A stretch of 38,574 nt of DNA from an uncultured Dialister sp. (GTDB lineage Bacteria; Bacillota; Negativicutes; Veillonellales; Dialisteraceae), in NCBI GenBank assembly GCA_900543165.1, contig UQQQ01000015.1, positions 1-38,574 on the forward strand, written 5' to 3'. Of this stretch, positions 17,690 to 26,640 are shown in pieces. The stretch's first letter is position 1. The number at the start of each line of letters is the position of its first letter. The translations under genes and the position numbers were made by a program. A model generated the notes under the pieces. It was given only the letters and a program-made list of their open reading frames with translations. It searched no databases and was not told where the DNA came from.

Positions 17690-17711
17690 AGTCCTCATCG
17701 AGGTGAAAATT

Positions 17712-18566
17712 ATGATCAAAAATAAAAAATTCATTCATCAGCTGCTGTGGCTCTTGGCGGGAATTCTTCCCTGGGGCTTCGGGGGATTTCTGGTACACAC
17801 TGCGCAGTCTATGGCAGTGGGGACGCTCGCTTACTGGGGAATGGGGCTTCTGGTGCCGTTTCTTTTTTTCCTCTTCCAGCGGAAAGGCTATGGCAGTGAG
17901 TGGGGAGCATTACGCGCGGCAGTACATTTGCCGCTCTGGATCTCCTTCATCATCCTGCAGATGGTCATTTTCTGGAGCTATCTGCCGATGGCAGACAAGG
18001 CCTTCAAGGAAAGTCCGATACCGATCTCGATCGCTTTCTTTATCGTGCTGACGCTTTTTGCCGGGGCGGCGATCATGCTGGATTACCTGCTTCCTTCGCT
18101 CTATGAGAAGCTTTCGGAGAAGGGGGCTTGCCGGAAGGTCTGGCTGGGCGCGGCTTATTTCAGCGGGCTTATTCCCGGTTTTGCCATTCTCTCCTTTCTG
18201 GGGCTCTATTATGCGAATGGTATGCGCCTTGATCCTTTCACGGCGAGCTTTTTCCTGCTGGAGGTTTTCAGCTTTGTCTTCTACGGGAAAATCATCCTCG
18301 GCATGATGACATTCGGGATCTATCTCTTTCTGGCACTTTCCGGGACGAAGGGGCGACGCATCACGGTGTGTGCTTTCAGCGGGATATTCTGGCTGATGCT
18401 CCTCTATATCCCGATGGTGATCTCCCTCCATCTTCCGCAGGCAAGCTGGCAGGTCTATATGGATCCGTCCTACCTTCCCATGATCCCCTTCGTTTCAGAC
18501 CTTTGGCTGACAGGGATCGCGATCTGGGGCGGGAAAAAAGTCACGGAGTGGATTTTTAAAGAATGA
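17712..18566 (+). CDS. Multi-pass inner-membrane protein of unknown function
   Basis: A 284-residue hydrophobic protein when started at the ATG at 17712, which has AGGTG 6 bases upstream and a short basic N-terminus (MIKNKKF). In-frame codons back to 17640 would run through the promoter. About eight membrane segments are visible, for example LLWLLAGILPWGFGGFLV, LAYWGMGLLVPFLFFLF, IPISIAFFIVLTLFAGAAIM and ITVCAFSGIFWLMLLYIPMV. The loops are short, with basic patches such as FQRKGYG and GTKGRR. No transporter or enzyme signature was recognised. The gene is flanked by strong terminators on both sides, so it is probably monocistronic. Confidence 0.78.
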   Translation: MIKNKKFIHQLLWLLAGILPWGFGGFLVHTAQSMAVGTLAYWGMGLLVPFLFFLFQRKGYGSEWGALRAAVHLPLWISFIILQMVIFWSYLPMADKAFKESPIPISIAFFIVLTLFAGAAIMLDYLLPSLYEKLSEKGACRKVWLGAAYFSGLIPGFAILSFLGLYYANGMRLDPFTASFFLLEVFSFVFYGKIILGMMTFGIYLFLALSGTKGRRITVCAFSGIFWLMLLYIPMVISLHLPQASWQVYMDPSYLPMIPFVSDLWLTGIAIWGGKKVTEWIFKE

Positions 18567-18593
18567 TGATTTTCTGCAACAGGAAATTATGCA

Positions 18594-18632
18594 CAAAAAA
18601 GCATGGATCACATCCGATCCATGCTTTTTTTG
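18594..18632. terminator. Bidirectional terminator between convergent genes
   Basis: AAAAAAGCATGGAT (18595-18608) pairs with ATCCATGCTTTTTT (18617-18630). It lies between the membrane protein gene (plus) and the kinase gene (minus) and serves both. Confidence 0.9.
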
Positions 18633-18641
18633 TGAGTCTAT

Positions 18642-19529
18642 TTACCGCAGGGAGCAGCCTACGTGCTGCACGACGCAGGCTGCGACGCGGTTTGCCTCAC
18701 GGCAGGCTTCTCGGAGGGACTTTCCGCTTGCGAGGGCGGCGATAAAGCCTGCGGTGTGCGAGTCGCCGGCACCGATGGTATCGATGACCTTGACCGGTAC
18801 AGTGGGGATGAACTCTTCTCCCTCTGTCGTATGGAGAAGTGTCCCAGCCTGTCCCATCGTGATGATGACAGGCTGGCCGGTTCGGTGATGAAGATTTTCC
18901 GCTGCTTGGCGGACGTTTTCCGATTGTCCCATGGCTTTTGCTTCGGACTGATTCATTTCCAGGATTGTGCCCATCTGCAGCAGTTTCTCTTCGAACTGTT
19001 TGCCTAAGAGCCTCGGGCCTGGGTCGAGAATGAGTTTTGCATCGGCTTTCTTGCCGCCCAGGAAGCGCAGGAGGACCTCTCCGCTGGAGTTGCCGTTCTG
19101 GAAGCCATAGCCGGAAGCATAGAGGTAGTCATAGTCGGCGGCATGGAGGTGTTCCAGCCATGCGTCCTGCCATTTCGTCTCGATGCCATCGATGGAAATA
19201 AAGGTGCGTTCGCCGTCTTTTTCGACTAGTGAAAGGCAATAGCCATTGTCTTCGCGGTCATCTTCGATAAGGATTTCATGGCCGCCTTCGTGGAGGGCTT
19301 CGCGGATGCGGTCGGCATACATACCCTGTCCCACGGGGACACAGAGATCGTGCGGGATCTGGAGGCCGTCTAGAATCTTTGAGACATTGAATGCGCAGCC
19401 GCCGACGAGCATGCCTTTTTGAAGGCCGGGGATGTCTTCTTCGGTGAGGGGCAGACGGTCGATCGTGACGATGACATCGATGACGGCGGAGCCTAAGATC
19501 AAAATGCGTTTGAGAGATTTTTCTTCCAT
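18642..19529 (-). CDS. PfkB-family sugar/nucleoside kinase
   Basis: A 295-residue ribokinase-like kinase. The N-terminal GGCAFNVSKIL (residues 43-53) corresponds to PfkB signature 1. DTIGAGDSHTAGF (250-262) is signature 2, with Asp256 the predicted catalytic base and the GAG anion hole intact. By family it phosphorylates a sugar or nucleoside hydroxyl using ATP. It is the last gene of a three-gene minus-strand operon (hydrolase, permease, kinase), 17 bases after the permease stop, so its substrate is probably what the permease imports or what the hydrolase releases. The arrangement parallels YegV in E. coli yegTUV. The ribosome site (GACGGGA) is weak, which may mean translation coupled to the permease gene. 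The terminator follows directly. Confidence 0.9.
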   Translation of the reverse strand: MEEKSLKRILILGSAVIDVIVTIDRLPLTEEDIPGLQKGMLVGGCAFNVSKILDGLQIPHDLCVPVGQGMYADRIREALHEGGHEILIEDDREDNGYCLSLVEKDGERTFISIDGIETKWQDAWLEHLHAADYDYLYASGYGFQNGNSSGEVLLRFLGGKKADAKLILDPGPRLLGKQFEEKLLQMGTILEMNQSEAKAMGQSENVRQAAENLHHRTGQPVIITMGQAGTLLHTTEGEEFIPTVPVKVIDTIGAGDSHTAGFIAALASGKSLREACREANRVAACVVQHVGCSLR

Positions 19530-19546
19530 GGGAATCCCGTCTTTCT

Positions 19547-20911
19547 TTATTCCGAGCTCTTCTGCCTATGGCAGAGAGTCAAAAGAAAATAGAGACCGCC
19601 GGCAACGACCAGGGTCAGGAGGACGTTCAGGCTGTTGCCGGCAAAGATGCCTGTTGCGAATGGGCCGGTGAAGAAGAAGGTTTTTGAGAGGAGCATGCCG
19701 ACAGCGAAGCCGATGATCCAGCTGATGACGCCGTTGTAATTGATTTCATTGGCGGAGGGATCGGTCAGGAGTATTTGACTATAGCCCTGCTTTCCGCGGA
19801 GCATCAGGTAGTCTACGAGAAAGATGGAGGACCAGGCAGCGAGCAGTTTGCCGATGACGCCAAGGAAGCCTTCCAGCGCGGCCTGGAAATCCTGTGCCAC
19901 GAAGAGTATGAGGGCAGGGATGATGGTGACGATGATCGCTTGGAATACGAAAATCAGGGTCTCATTCCAGATGAGATGGGCGGCTTGCAGGACGAGTTTC
20001 GAGGATTTGAGTCCGAGAAAGCACTGCGGTGTCAGGCCGCCGATGGCTGTGATGTAATAGATGATGGCTAGATTCATTGGGAGAGCGCCTTTGATGACTT
20101 CGATTGGGTTCGCAGACTGCGCGAGATCCGCGCTCTGCGTGGAGAGCAGGATGCCGACACTCAGCATGAGGATCAGCGGGACAGCGCCGCCCAGTGTGAC
20201 GGCCCAGGCGACTTTACTGCGCGAATTCTGTGGATCCTGGTGGCAGCTGTAGTCGGCCGCATAGCTTGTCCAGCCGATGCCTGTGCCGGCTGCGACGAAG
20301 GCCAGTGCGGGCAGGAAATTGCCCAGCCAGTCTCCACTCGGCATGGCCATCAGTATGGACCAGTCTGTTTGTGGGACGATGATCACGAGGATGACGAGTG
20401 TCAAGAAACCAAAAAGATAGGTCGAGATCGTCTGCATGCGGATCAACACTTTGTGGCTGAAAAGGACGGAGACCAAGACAAGGGTGACAAAGATCGCAAG
20501 CGCGATCGCCATGGCGATCGGCGTATTCGCAAAGCCCAGGGTCACAAAGAGCGCGAGGACAGTCAGTGTTCCGGTGCAGACATTGATGGAGAGCCAGCCG
20601 GCGTGGGAGACCAGCGCAGCGATCGCAGGGATCAGATTTCCTTTGAAACCGAAGGCGGCGCGGGACAGGATGAAGGTATTGGTACCCGTGTCATGTCCGG
20701 AAAGGCTCATGAGGCCGACGAGGGCGAAGGAGAAGGAGCCGAGCACTGTCGCAAGGATTGCTTGGAAAAAGCTCAAATGAAAGCCCACGATGATAGCGCC
20801 GTATACGAGGCCGAGAATGCCGATATTGGCAGCACAGTAGAGAAAGAAGAGGCTGCTTGGCTTGTCCGTGCGTTCTTCCTTCGGCAGAAATACTGTTTCT
20901 TTAGAATGCAT
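19547..20911 (-). CDS. NCS1-family nucleobase/nucleoside permease
   Basis: A 454-residue membrane protein with about twelve membrane segments. The NCS1 (cytosine/purine/uracil/allantoin) family is indicated by the overall layout and by the segment GWTSYAADYSCHQDPQNSRS, which matches the family's conserved YAADYSR-like stretch after TM6, and by SHAGWLSINVCTG in the TM3 region. By family it is a cation-coupled importer of purines, pyrimidines or related rings. AGGAGG precedes the ATG. It sits between an ADP-ribosylglycohydrolase-like gene (40 bases upstream) and a PfkB kinase (17 bases downstream), suggesting a nucleoside or base-ribose conjugate as substrate. The specificity cannot be read from the sequence. 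Confidence 0.88.
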   Translation of the reverse strand: MHSKETVFLPKEERTDKPSSLFFLYCAANIGILGLVYGAIIVGFHLSFFQAILATVLGSFSFALVGLMSLSGHDTGTNTFILSRAAFGFKGNLIPAIAALVSHAGWLSINVCTGTLTVLALFVTLGFANTPIAMAIALAIFVTLVLVSVLFSHKVLIRMQTISTYLFGFLTLVILVIIVPQTDWSILMAMPSGDWLGNFLPALAFVAAGTGIGWTSYAADYSCHQDPQNSRSKVAWAVTLGGAVPLILMLSVGILLSTQSADLAQSANPIEVIKGALPMNLAIIYYITAIGGLTPQCFLGLKSSKLVLQAAHLIWNETLIFVFQAIIVTIIPALILFVAQDFQAALEGFLGVIGKLLAAWSSIFLVDYLMLRGKQGYSQILLTDPSANEINYNGVISWIIGFAVGMLLSKTFFFTGPFATGIFAGNSLNVLLTLVVAGGLYFLLTLCHRQKSSE

Positions 20912-20951
20912 AGAATCCTCCTGTGAAATGTTGGGAATTGGTGAAATCGGT

Positions 20952-21950
20952 TTAGCCTACATGGCCCCGATGACGGAGCAAGGTCTTTGCATAGGCATGG
21001 AAATCGACGGGATTGCTCGCATTGAGCACGTCGATGCGCTCCTGCGGGATGCCGGAAACACCGGCTTTGGCGCCGCAGATCGCGACAGCCATCGCACCGA
21101 TCGTATCCGTATCGCCGCCAAGATTTGCGCAGGCAAGGCTGCATGTCTCGGGATCGCGGAAATAGTAGGCCATACCAAGGGCAGCGGGTACCGCTTCACT
21201 CGCAAGGGTCGTCGTACCGATGGTCTCATAGAGGTTAAGAGAGAAGGCTTCTGCCTCTCCGGCATGGCGATGGGCGAGTTCTATCGCGATCTGCAGGCGC
21301 GCTTTGGGTGATGCGCTGTAGGTTTCTTCGCCATATGCAGCTGTCAGGTCGAAAGCTCTTGACGCGATTTGCATGATTTCTTCCCAGGATCGATCTTCTA
21401 TGGCCGCACTGACGGCGGCAGCCACCATGCCGGCACTGCCGAGCGCAACATCTGTCTTATGGGTGGCTTCACTGACGCCCCGGACGAATTTTGCAAGTTT
21501 CGGCAGATCATCTGTGGAAAACAGGCAACCCACCGGCGCTATGCGCATCGCGGCGCCATTGGTGATGGCTTTCACCGTGTGCGGTTCTGGGTCTTCTCCC
21601 GCTTGGATCGCGTGGAGCGCCGCCTTTGAGCTGGGTCCCAGGATGTTCTTCGAAAAGGCGTCGGTATCGAGCGCCCAATGGATGAGATTCTTCGCGATGA
21701 TCCCTTTGTCCGGTACGAAATCATTTTCGGCAAGAGAATCTAAGATGACCAGCGCCTGTGCTGTATCATCCGTGAATTGCCCTTTCGTCATGCCGATGGC
21801 GGCGGGATTCTCTTCCGGACTGTCTTCGAATGTCGTGATCCGCCCGAAGATTTCCTGAATGCGTCTCCTGCTCAAAAGCTCTGTCGGCATACCCATCGCA
21901 TCGCCCAGCGCCATGCCGTAGAGCGTGCCCAAAATATGATCTATGATCAT
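20952..21950 (-). CDS. ADP-ribosylglycohydrolase-family hydrolase
   Basis: A 332-residue protein of the ADP-ribosylglycohydrolase (DraG/ARH) fold. The binuclear magnesium motifs are intact: GDAMGMP (residues 16-22), TDDT (60-63) and GGDTDT (278-283), with Asp61, Asp62, Asp280 and Asp282 as likely metal ligands. By family such enzymes cleave N- or O-glycosidic bonds of ADP-ribose; in operons with a transporter and a PfkB kinase they are thought to act on small ribosides rather than proteins. It is the first gene of the operon, with GAGGAGGA upstream of the ATG and a promoter at 21997-22025. E. coli YegU is the closest contextual analogue known to me. Confidence 0.92.
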   Translation of the reverse strand: MIIDHILGTLYGMALGDAMGMPTELLSRRRIQEIFGRITTFEDSPEENPAAIGMTKGQFTDDTAQALVILDSLAENDFVPDKGIIAKNLIHWALDTDAFSKNILGPSSKAALHAIQAGEDPEPHTVKAITNGAAMRIAPVGCLFSTDDLPKLAKFVRGVSEATHKTDVALGSAGMVAAAVSAAIEDRSWEEIMQIASRAFDLTAAYGEETYSASPKARLQIAIELAHRHAGEAEAFSLNLYETIGTTTLASEAVPAALGMAYYFRDPETCSLACANLGGDTDTIGAMAVAICGAKAGVSGIPQERIDVLNASNPVDFHAYAKTLLRHRGHVG

Positions 21951-21996
21951 CTGTATTCCTCCTCAAAAACTGACATATCATATAAATGTAAAATCT

Positions 21997-22025
21997 AGTA
22001 TATCATCGCCTGTCTATCATCACAA
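21997..22025 (-). promoter_or_regulatory. Promoter of the hydrolase-permease-kinase operon
   Basis: On the minus strand TTGTGA (22025-22020), a 17-bp spacer and TATACT (22002-21997), about 50 bases before the ATG. No clear operator palindrome overlaps it. Confidence 0.6.
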
Positions 22026-22198
22026 ATCGGGATCGGTGATGGGATTCTCGCTGTCCATGAGATGCGGCGTCTTTTGCAATTTCTAATCGCGCTACATTGC
22101 CTGCATATGATAAAATATACTTGTATTGTTGACTTTTTTCATTTCCGACTGGAGCCTGCGCCTTTGTGCCGGCGAGTAACGAGGAAGGAGTGTTGAAC

Positions 22199-25100
22199 TT
22201 GTCTGAGATCAGACGTTTGTATGTACGAAAGAAGGCTGGTTTCCGTCAGGGCGAAGAGAGCCTGACGGCTGAGCTGAAAGAGGTGCTGGGAGACCGCATC
22301 GAAGGCTGTGGGATCTATCATCGCTACGATGTCGACGGACTTTCCGAAGACGACTATGAGAAAGCGGTCTCGACCGTATTCTCTGAACCGCCGGTCGACA
22401 GTGTAGAGACAGAACTGCCAAAGGGTGATCTCGTCATCGGCGTCGAATTCCTGCCGGGGCAGTATGACCAGAGAGCGGATTCGGCAGAGCAGTGTCTCAC
22501 CATTGTCACCGGAAAAGATGGCGCGCGTGTGCGTTGTGCGCTGGTCTACACTTTTGATGGACATTTCGCAGAAGGCGACCGCGAGAAGATCCTGAAATTC
22601 CTTGTGAATCCGGTGGAGTCCCGTGAAGCAAGTCTCGCTCCTGCGGAAACGCTGGATCTTCCCATTGAAGACCCGAAGGCAGTACCCGTTGTCAAGGGCG
22701 TCTGCGAGCTGGATGATGCAGGAATCGATGCCCTGATCGCCGACATGGGCCTTGCCATGAGCCATGATGACATGGCGATGATCCGTGACTATTTCCGCAA
22801 TGAAGAGAAGCGAGATCCGACCGTGACAGAGATCCGTGTGCTCGATACCTACTGGTCCGACCACTGCCGTCACACCACTTTCTCCACCAAGCTCTCCTCT
22901 GTCGAAGTCGAAGACGGCACTTTTACCGCTCCGATCTCCAAGGCGCTCAAAGACTACGAAGAGACGCGTATCCATATCTATGGCAAGGACACGAAGCGCC
23001 CTGTGACGCTGATGGATATGGCAACAGCGGCTGTCAAGGCTCTCCGCAAGGAAGGAAAGCTGGAAAATCTGGATCAGTCGGAAGAGATCAATGCCTGCAC
23101 CATCAAGGTGAAGATCGATACCATCGACGGCGAGGAAGACTGGCTGCTCCTTTTCAAAAATGAAACACACAACCACCCGACCGAGATCGAGCCATTCGGC
23201 GGGGCAGCGACCTGCCTGGGCGGATGTATCCGAGACCCTCTCTCCGGACGCTCCTATGTGTATCAGGCGATGCGCGTGACGGGCGCCGCAGACCCGCGTA
23301 TGCCGCTTTCCGAAACGCTTGCAGGCAAGCTCCCGCAGAGAAAGATCGTCGTCGAAGCGGCCAAGGGCTACTCCTCCTACGGCAATCAGATCGGTCTTGC
23401 CACCGGTGAGGTCAAGGAATATTATCATCCGGGATTCATGGCGAAGCGCATGGAGATCGGTGCCGTCGTCGCAGCGGCTCCGGAAGACCATGTCATCCGC
23501 CTCTCTCCGACACCCGGCGACGTCGTCATCCTGGTCGGCGGGCGCACGGGCCGTGACGGCATGGGCGGTGCGACAGGCTCTTCGAAGGAGCTGAATACCG
23601 AGTCCATCGAGACTTGCGGCGCAGAAGTCCAGAAGGGCAATCCGATCACGGAAAGAAAGATCCAGTGCCTCTTCCGTCGCGGAGAAGTCACACGCCTCAT
23701 CAAACGCTGCAATGACTTCGGCGCAGGCGGTGTCTCTGTCGCGGTCGGTGAACTGACAGATGGCCTTGACATCGATCTTGATCAGGTACCGAAGAAATAC
23801 GAAGGCCTTGATGGGACCGAGCTGGCGATTTCCGAATCGCAGGAGCGTATGGCGGTCGTCGTCAGAAAAGAAGATGCAGACCAGTTCATCCGCTATGCCG
23901 CAGAAGAAAACCTCGAAGCCACTATCGTGGCCGATGTGACCGATACCCGCCGCCTCGTCATGAAGTGGAGAGGGGATACCATCGTCGATATTTCGAGAGA
24001 TTTCCTCGACACGAATGGGGCGCAGCAGGTGAAGGAAGCCTACATCGCAAAGCCGGATGAAGCTGGCTATTTCCATAACGAAGAGATCCATGACATCCAG
24101 AAGACCTGGCTTTCCGCCATGGCAGATCTCAATAACTGCTCGGAGCAGGGACTCTCCGAACGCTTCGACTCCACCATCGGTGCCGGTACTGTACTCATGC
24201 CATTCGGCGGCAAGTACCAGAAGACCCCGACCGACGGCATGGTAGCGAAATTCCCGGTCCGCAAAGGCGAGACTGACAGCGCCAGCTTCATGGCACATGG
24301 CTTCGATCCCTATCTGGCATCCTGGAGCCCGTTCCATGGCGCAGCCTATGCCGTACTCCTCTCCGTGGCCCGCCTCGTAGCGATGGGGGCTGACTGGAGA
24401 AAAGCCTACCTGACACTGCAGGAATACTTCGAAAAGCTCACCGACAAGACCAGCTGGGGCAAACCGGCGGCCGCACTCCTCGGTGCTTTCCATATGCAGG
24501 AAAACCTCGGCCTTGGCGCGATCGGCGGCAAAGACTCCATGAGCGGTACTTTCAATGACATCCACGTCCCGCCGACACTCGTTTCCTTCGCAATCGCTCC
24601 GGGGAAAGCCTCCGAAGCTGTCAGCCAAGAACTCAAGAAGGAAGGCGATGTCCTCGTCCTCTTCGGCCAGCCGAAGGACGAAGCCGGCATGCCGCTCCTT
24701 GATGTATTCAAAGCGCATGCGGATTTCCTCTATCAGGAAGTGAAGGCCGGACACATCGCAGCGATGAAAGCGGTCGAACACGGCGGCGTCGCAGTGACCG
24801 CAGCCAAGATGGCTTTCGGCAATAAGCTCGGCTGTACCTTTGGCGAAAATCTGCCGCTTTTCAAATACTTCAGCAATTTCTATGGCGCGATCCTTGTAGA
24901 AACGACGCCAGAACTGGCACAGGAATTTGCCAAACAGCCGCACACGAAGATCCTCGGCACCGTCGGCGGGGACAGCATGAAGCTCTACGGGGAAGAAATC
25001 GCCGTCGAAGAGCTCCTACGCTCCTATGAAGGTACGCTTGATCCGATCTTCCCGCGCCGCGCAGCAGATATCCAGAAAGAAGCTCCTGTTCTGCCGGAAA

Positions 25101-25942
25101 CGAAAGCTATTCCGCAGTTCTATGTCCATACGAATCTTCCGCGCCCGCGCGTCTTCATCCCGACCATGCCGGGCAACAACTGTGAAGTCGACTGCGCGAG
25201 AGCCTTTGAACGCGCCGGTGCGCTCAGCGATATCTTCATCTTCAGAAATCGCGATGCAGCCGAACTCAAGGACTCCGTCGATGAAATGGCAGAGCGCATC
25301 CGCCATGCGCAGATCGTCATGTTCCCGGGCGGCTTCTCCGCTGGTGATGAACCGGACGGCAGCGGCAAATTTATCGCCGCCGTATTCCGGAATCAGAAGC
25401 TCATGGAGGCCATGGACCAGCTCCTTCATGTGAGAGACGGTCTTGCCATGGGCATCTGCAACGGCTTCCAAGCTCTGATCAAGCTCGGCCTCGTGCCGTA
25501 TGGCGAATTCAAGCCGCTCACCGATGACGCACCGACGCTCACCTTCAATACGCTCGGCCGTCATATCTCCCGCTTCGTCACGACCAAGGTCGTATCGACC
25601 AAGTCTCCGTGGCTTGCCCTCTGCCAGCCCGGTGATCTCCACTCCATTGCCATCAGCCACGGCGAAGGACGCTTCATCGCTTCCGATGAACAGATCCGGG
25701 CACTCGCGGCCAATGGCCAGATCGCGACACAGTACGTGGGGCCAGATGGCGAGCCGACCTACGACAGCCGCTACAATCCGAACGGCTCCTCCTGGTCGGT
25801 CGAAGGCATCACCAGTCCTGACGGACGCGTTCTCGGTAAGATGGGTCATACCGAACGCCGCGGCCAGAATGTCGCAAAGAACATCGTCGGTGATACCTAC
25901 CAGCCACTCTTCGAAGCCGGTGTGAAGTACTTCAAGGGCTAA
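22199..25942 (+). CDS. purL: Phosphoribosylformylglycinamidine synthase, single-chain form
   Basis: About 1247 residues. The enzyme converts FGAR, glutamine and ATP to FGAM in purine synthesis. The TTG at 22199 is preferred because GGAAGGAG ends 8 bases upstream and the family start (SEIRRLYVRKKAGF) follows; GTG at 22166 or 22190 lies before or within the ribosome site. The synthetase domain carries DHCRHTTF, THNHPTEIEPFGGAA and the second ATP-grasp-like half with GGKDSMSGTF. The C-terminal glutamine amidotransferase has PGGFSAGDEPDGSG, the nucleophile Cys1087 in GICNGFQ, and SHGEGRF with the His-Glu pair. The fused amidotransferase is the long form seen in Clostridia and Negativicutes rather than the PurLQS complex. 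No other pur gene is in the window, and no riboswitch was recognised upstream. Confidence 0.96.
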   Translation: MSEIRRLYVRKKAGFRQGEESLTAELKEVLGDRIEGCGIYHRYDVDGLSEDDYEKAVSTVFSEPPVDSVETELPKGDLVIGVEFLPGQYDQRADSAEQCLTIVTGKDGARVRCALVYTFDGHFAEGDREKILKFLVNPVESREASLAPAETLDLPIEDPKAVPVVKGVCELDDAGIDALIADMGLAMSHDDMAMIRDYFRNEEKRDPTVTEIRVLDTYWSDHCRHTTFSTKLSSVEVEDGTFTAPISKALKDYEETRIHIYGKDTKRPVTLMDMATAAVKALRKEGKLENLDQSEEINACTIKVKIDTIDGEEDWLLLFKNETHNHPTEIEPFGGAATCLGGCIRDPLSGRSYVYQAMRVTGAADPRMPLSETLAGKLPQRKIVVEAAKGYSSYGNQIGLATGEVKEYYHPGFMAKRMEIGAVVAAAPEDHVIRLSPTPGDVVILVGGRTGRDGMGGATGSSKELNTESIETCGAEVQKGNPITERKIQCLFRRGEVTRLIKRCNDFGAGGVSVAVGELTDGLDIDLDQVPKKYEGLDGTELAISESQERMAVVVRKEDADQFIRYAAEENLEATIVADVTDTRRLVMKWRGDTIVDISRDFLDTNGAQQVKEAYIAKPDEAGYFHNEEIHDIQKTWLSAMADLNNCSEQGLSERFDSTIGAGTVLMPFGGKYQKTPTDGMVAKFPVRKGETDSASFMAHGFDPYLASWSPFHGAAYAVLLSVARLVAMGADWRKAYLTLQEYFEKLTDKTSWGKPAAALLGAFHMQENLGLGAIGGKDSMSGTFNDIHVPPTLVSFAIAPGKASEAVSQELKKEGDVLVLFGQPKDEAGMPLLDVFKAHADFLYQEVKAGHIAAMKAVEHGGVAVTAAKMAFGNKLGCTFGENLPLFKYFSNFYGAILVETTPELAQEFAKQPHTKILGTVGGDSMKLYGEEIAVEELLRSYEGTLDPIFPRRAADIQKEAPVLPETKAIPQFYVHTNLPRPRVFIPTMPGNNCEVDCARAFERAGALSDIFIFRNRDAAELKDSVDEMAERIRHAQIVMFPGGFSAGDEPDGSGKFIAAVFRNQKLMEAMDQLLHVRDGLAMGICNGFQALIKLGLVPYGEFKPLTDDAPTLTFNTLGRHISRFVTTKVVSTKSPWLALCQPGDLHSIAISHGEGRFIASDEQIRALAANGQIATQYVGPDGEPTYDSRYNPNGSSWSVEGITSPDGRVLGKMGHTERRGQNVAKNIVGDTYQPLFEAGVKYFKG

Positions 25943-25956
25943 TGGTCCATGCATAG

Positions 25957-25990
25957 AAAAAACGCTCTCGTGAATGCGGGAGCGTTTTTG
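25957..25990 (+). terminator. purL terminator
   Basis: AAAACGCTCTC pairs with GGGAGCGTTTTT, 15 bases after the stop. Confidence 0.85.
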
Positions 25991-25991
25991 A

Positions 25992-26034
25992 TTAGGGTTC
26001 AAGGTTCAGGGCTAACCCCGAACCCTGAACCTTA
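25992..26034. repeat. GGTTCAAGG/CCCTGAACC palindromic module
   Basis: A free-standing copy of the end module of the composite repeats: GGGTTCAAGGTTCAGGG, a CTAACC spacer and CCGAACCCTGAACC, which together form an inverted repeat. It lies between the purL terminator and the rplM promoter. Confidence 0.65.
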
Positions 26035-26057
26035 AAAATTTTCATCCTAAAAACTAT

Positions 26058-26086
26058 TTGACACACACGTAAAAAAACTATATAAT
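26058..26086 (+). promoter_or_regulatory. Consensus promoter of rplM-rpsI
   Basis: TTGACA (26058-26063), a 17-bp spacer and TATAAT (26081-26086): perfect matches to both sigma-70 boxes, as expected for a ribosomal protein operon. Confidence 0.9.
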
Positions 26087-26091
26087 ACTCC

Positions 26092-26177
26092 TTGTGAGAT
26101 TTGTCCGGAAACCACTAGCCCCGGAGGAAGGATGACATCTTGCGGTTCTGTTTTTTATTCAGAAGGAGTCATTACTA
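26092..26177 (+). promoter_or_regulatory. Candidate L13-type autoregulatory leader
   Basis: The roughly 85-base leader between the promoter and rplM contains TCCGG/CCGGA (26103-26128), GGAAGGATGACATCTTGC and a TTCTG/CAGAA hairpin next to the ribosome site. Firmicutes rplM genes often carry a structured L13 leader bound by the ribosomal protein. The match here is by position and foldability only. Confidence 0.4.
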
Positions 26178-26618
26178 ATGAAAACAACATTCATGGCCAA
26201 TGCGGGCAACATCACTCGCAAATGGTATATCGTTGATGCTGCAGGACTGACTGTTGGCCGTCTGGCTGCCAGCGTTGCCAAAGTTCTGACCGGCAAGAAT
26301 AAACCTACCTACACACCGCATGTTGACACTGGTGACAACGTCATCATCATCAACGCAGATAAAGTCGTTTTCTCCGGCAAAAAAGAACTGAAGAAAGTTT
26401 ACTTCCACTACACCGGATATATCGGCGGCGACAGATACCAGAAGGCTGGCGACGCTCTTCGTGAAAAACCGGTATGGGTCGTAGAACATGCTATCCGCGG
26501 CATGCTTCCGAAGAACAAGCTCGGTGCTCAGATGTACCGCAAGCTCCACGTATACGCAGGCGCTGAACATCCGCATGCAGCACAGCAGCCTGAAGAACTG
26601 AAATTTGATATCCGTTAA
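26178..26618 (+). CDS. rplM: 50S ribosomal protein L13
   Basis: A 146-residue protein, the usual length for bacterial L13, one of the early assembly proteins of the 50S subunit. Family landmarks: RKWYIVDAAGLTVGRLAA near the start, GKNKPTYTPHVDTGD, GGDRYQKAGDALREKP-type block and AIRGMLPKNKLGAQMYRKL. It begins 92 bases after a consensus promoter with AAGGAG upstream, and rpsI follows after 22 bases, the standard rplM-rpsI pair. Confidence 0.98.
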   Translation: MKTTFMANAGNITRKWYIVDAAGLTVGRLAASVAKVLTGKNKPTYTPHVDTGDNVIIINADKVVFSGKKELKKVYFHYTGYIGGDRYQKAGDALREKPVWVVEHAIRGMLPKNKLGAQMYRKLHVYAGAEHPHAAQQPEELKFDIR

Positions 26619-26640
26619 CCAGAAGGGAAGGAAATAAGAA

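Noticed and set aside
22040..22198. Purine or ZTP riboswitch before purL
   Set aside because: No conserved core of either class is visible, and the GCCTGCGCC/GGCGAG stretch forms only a weak hairpin.
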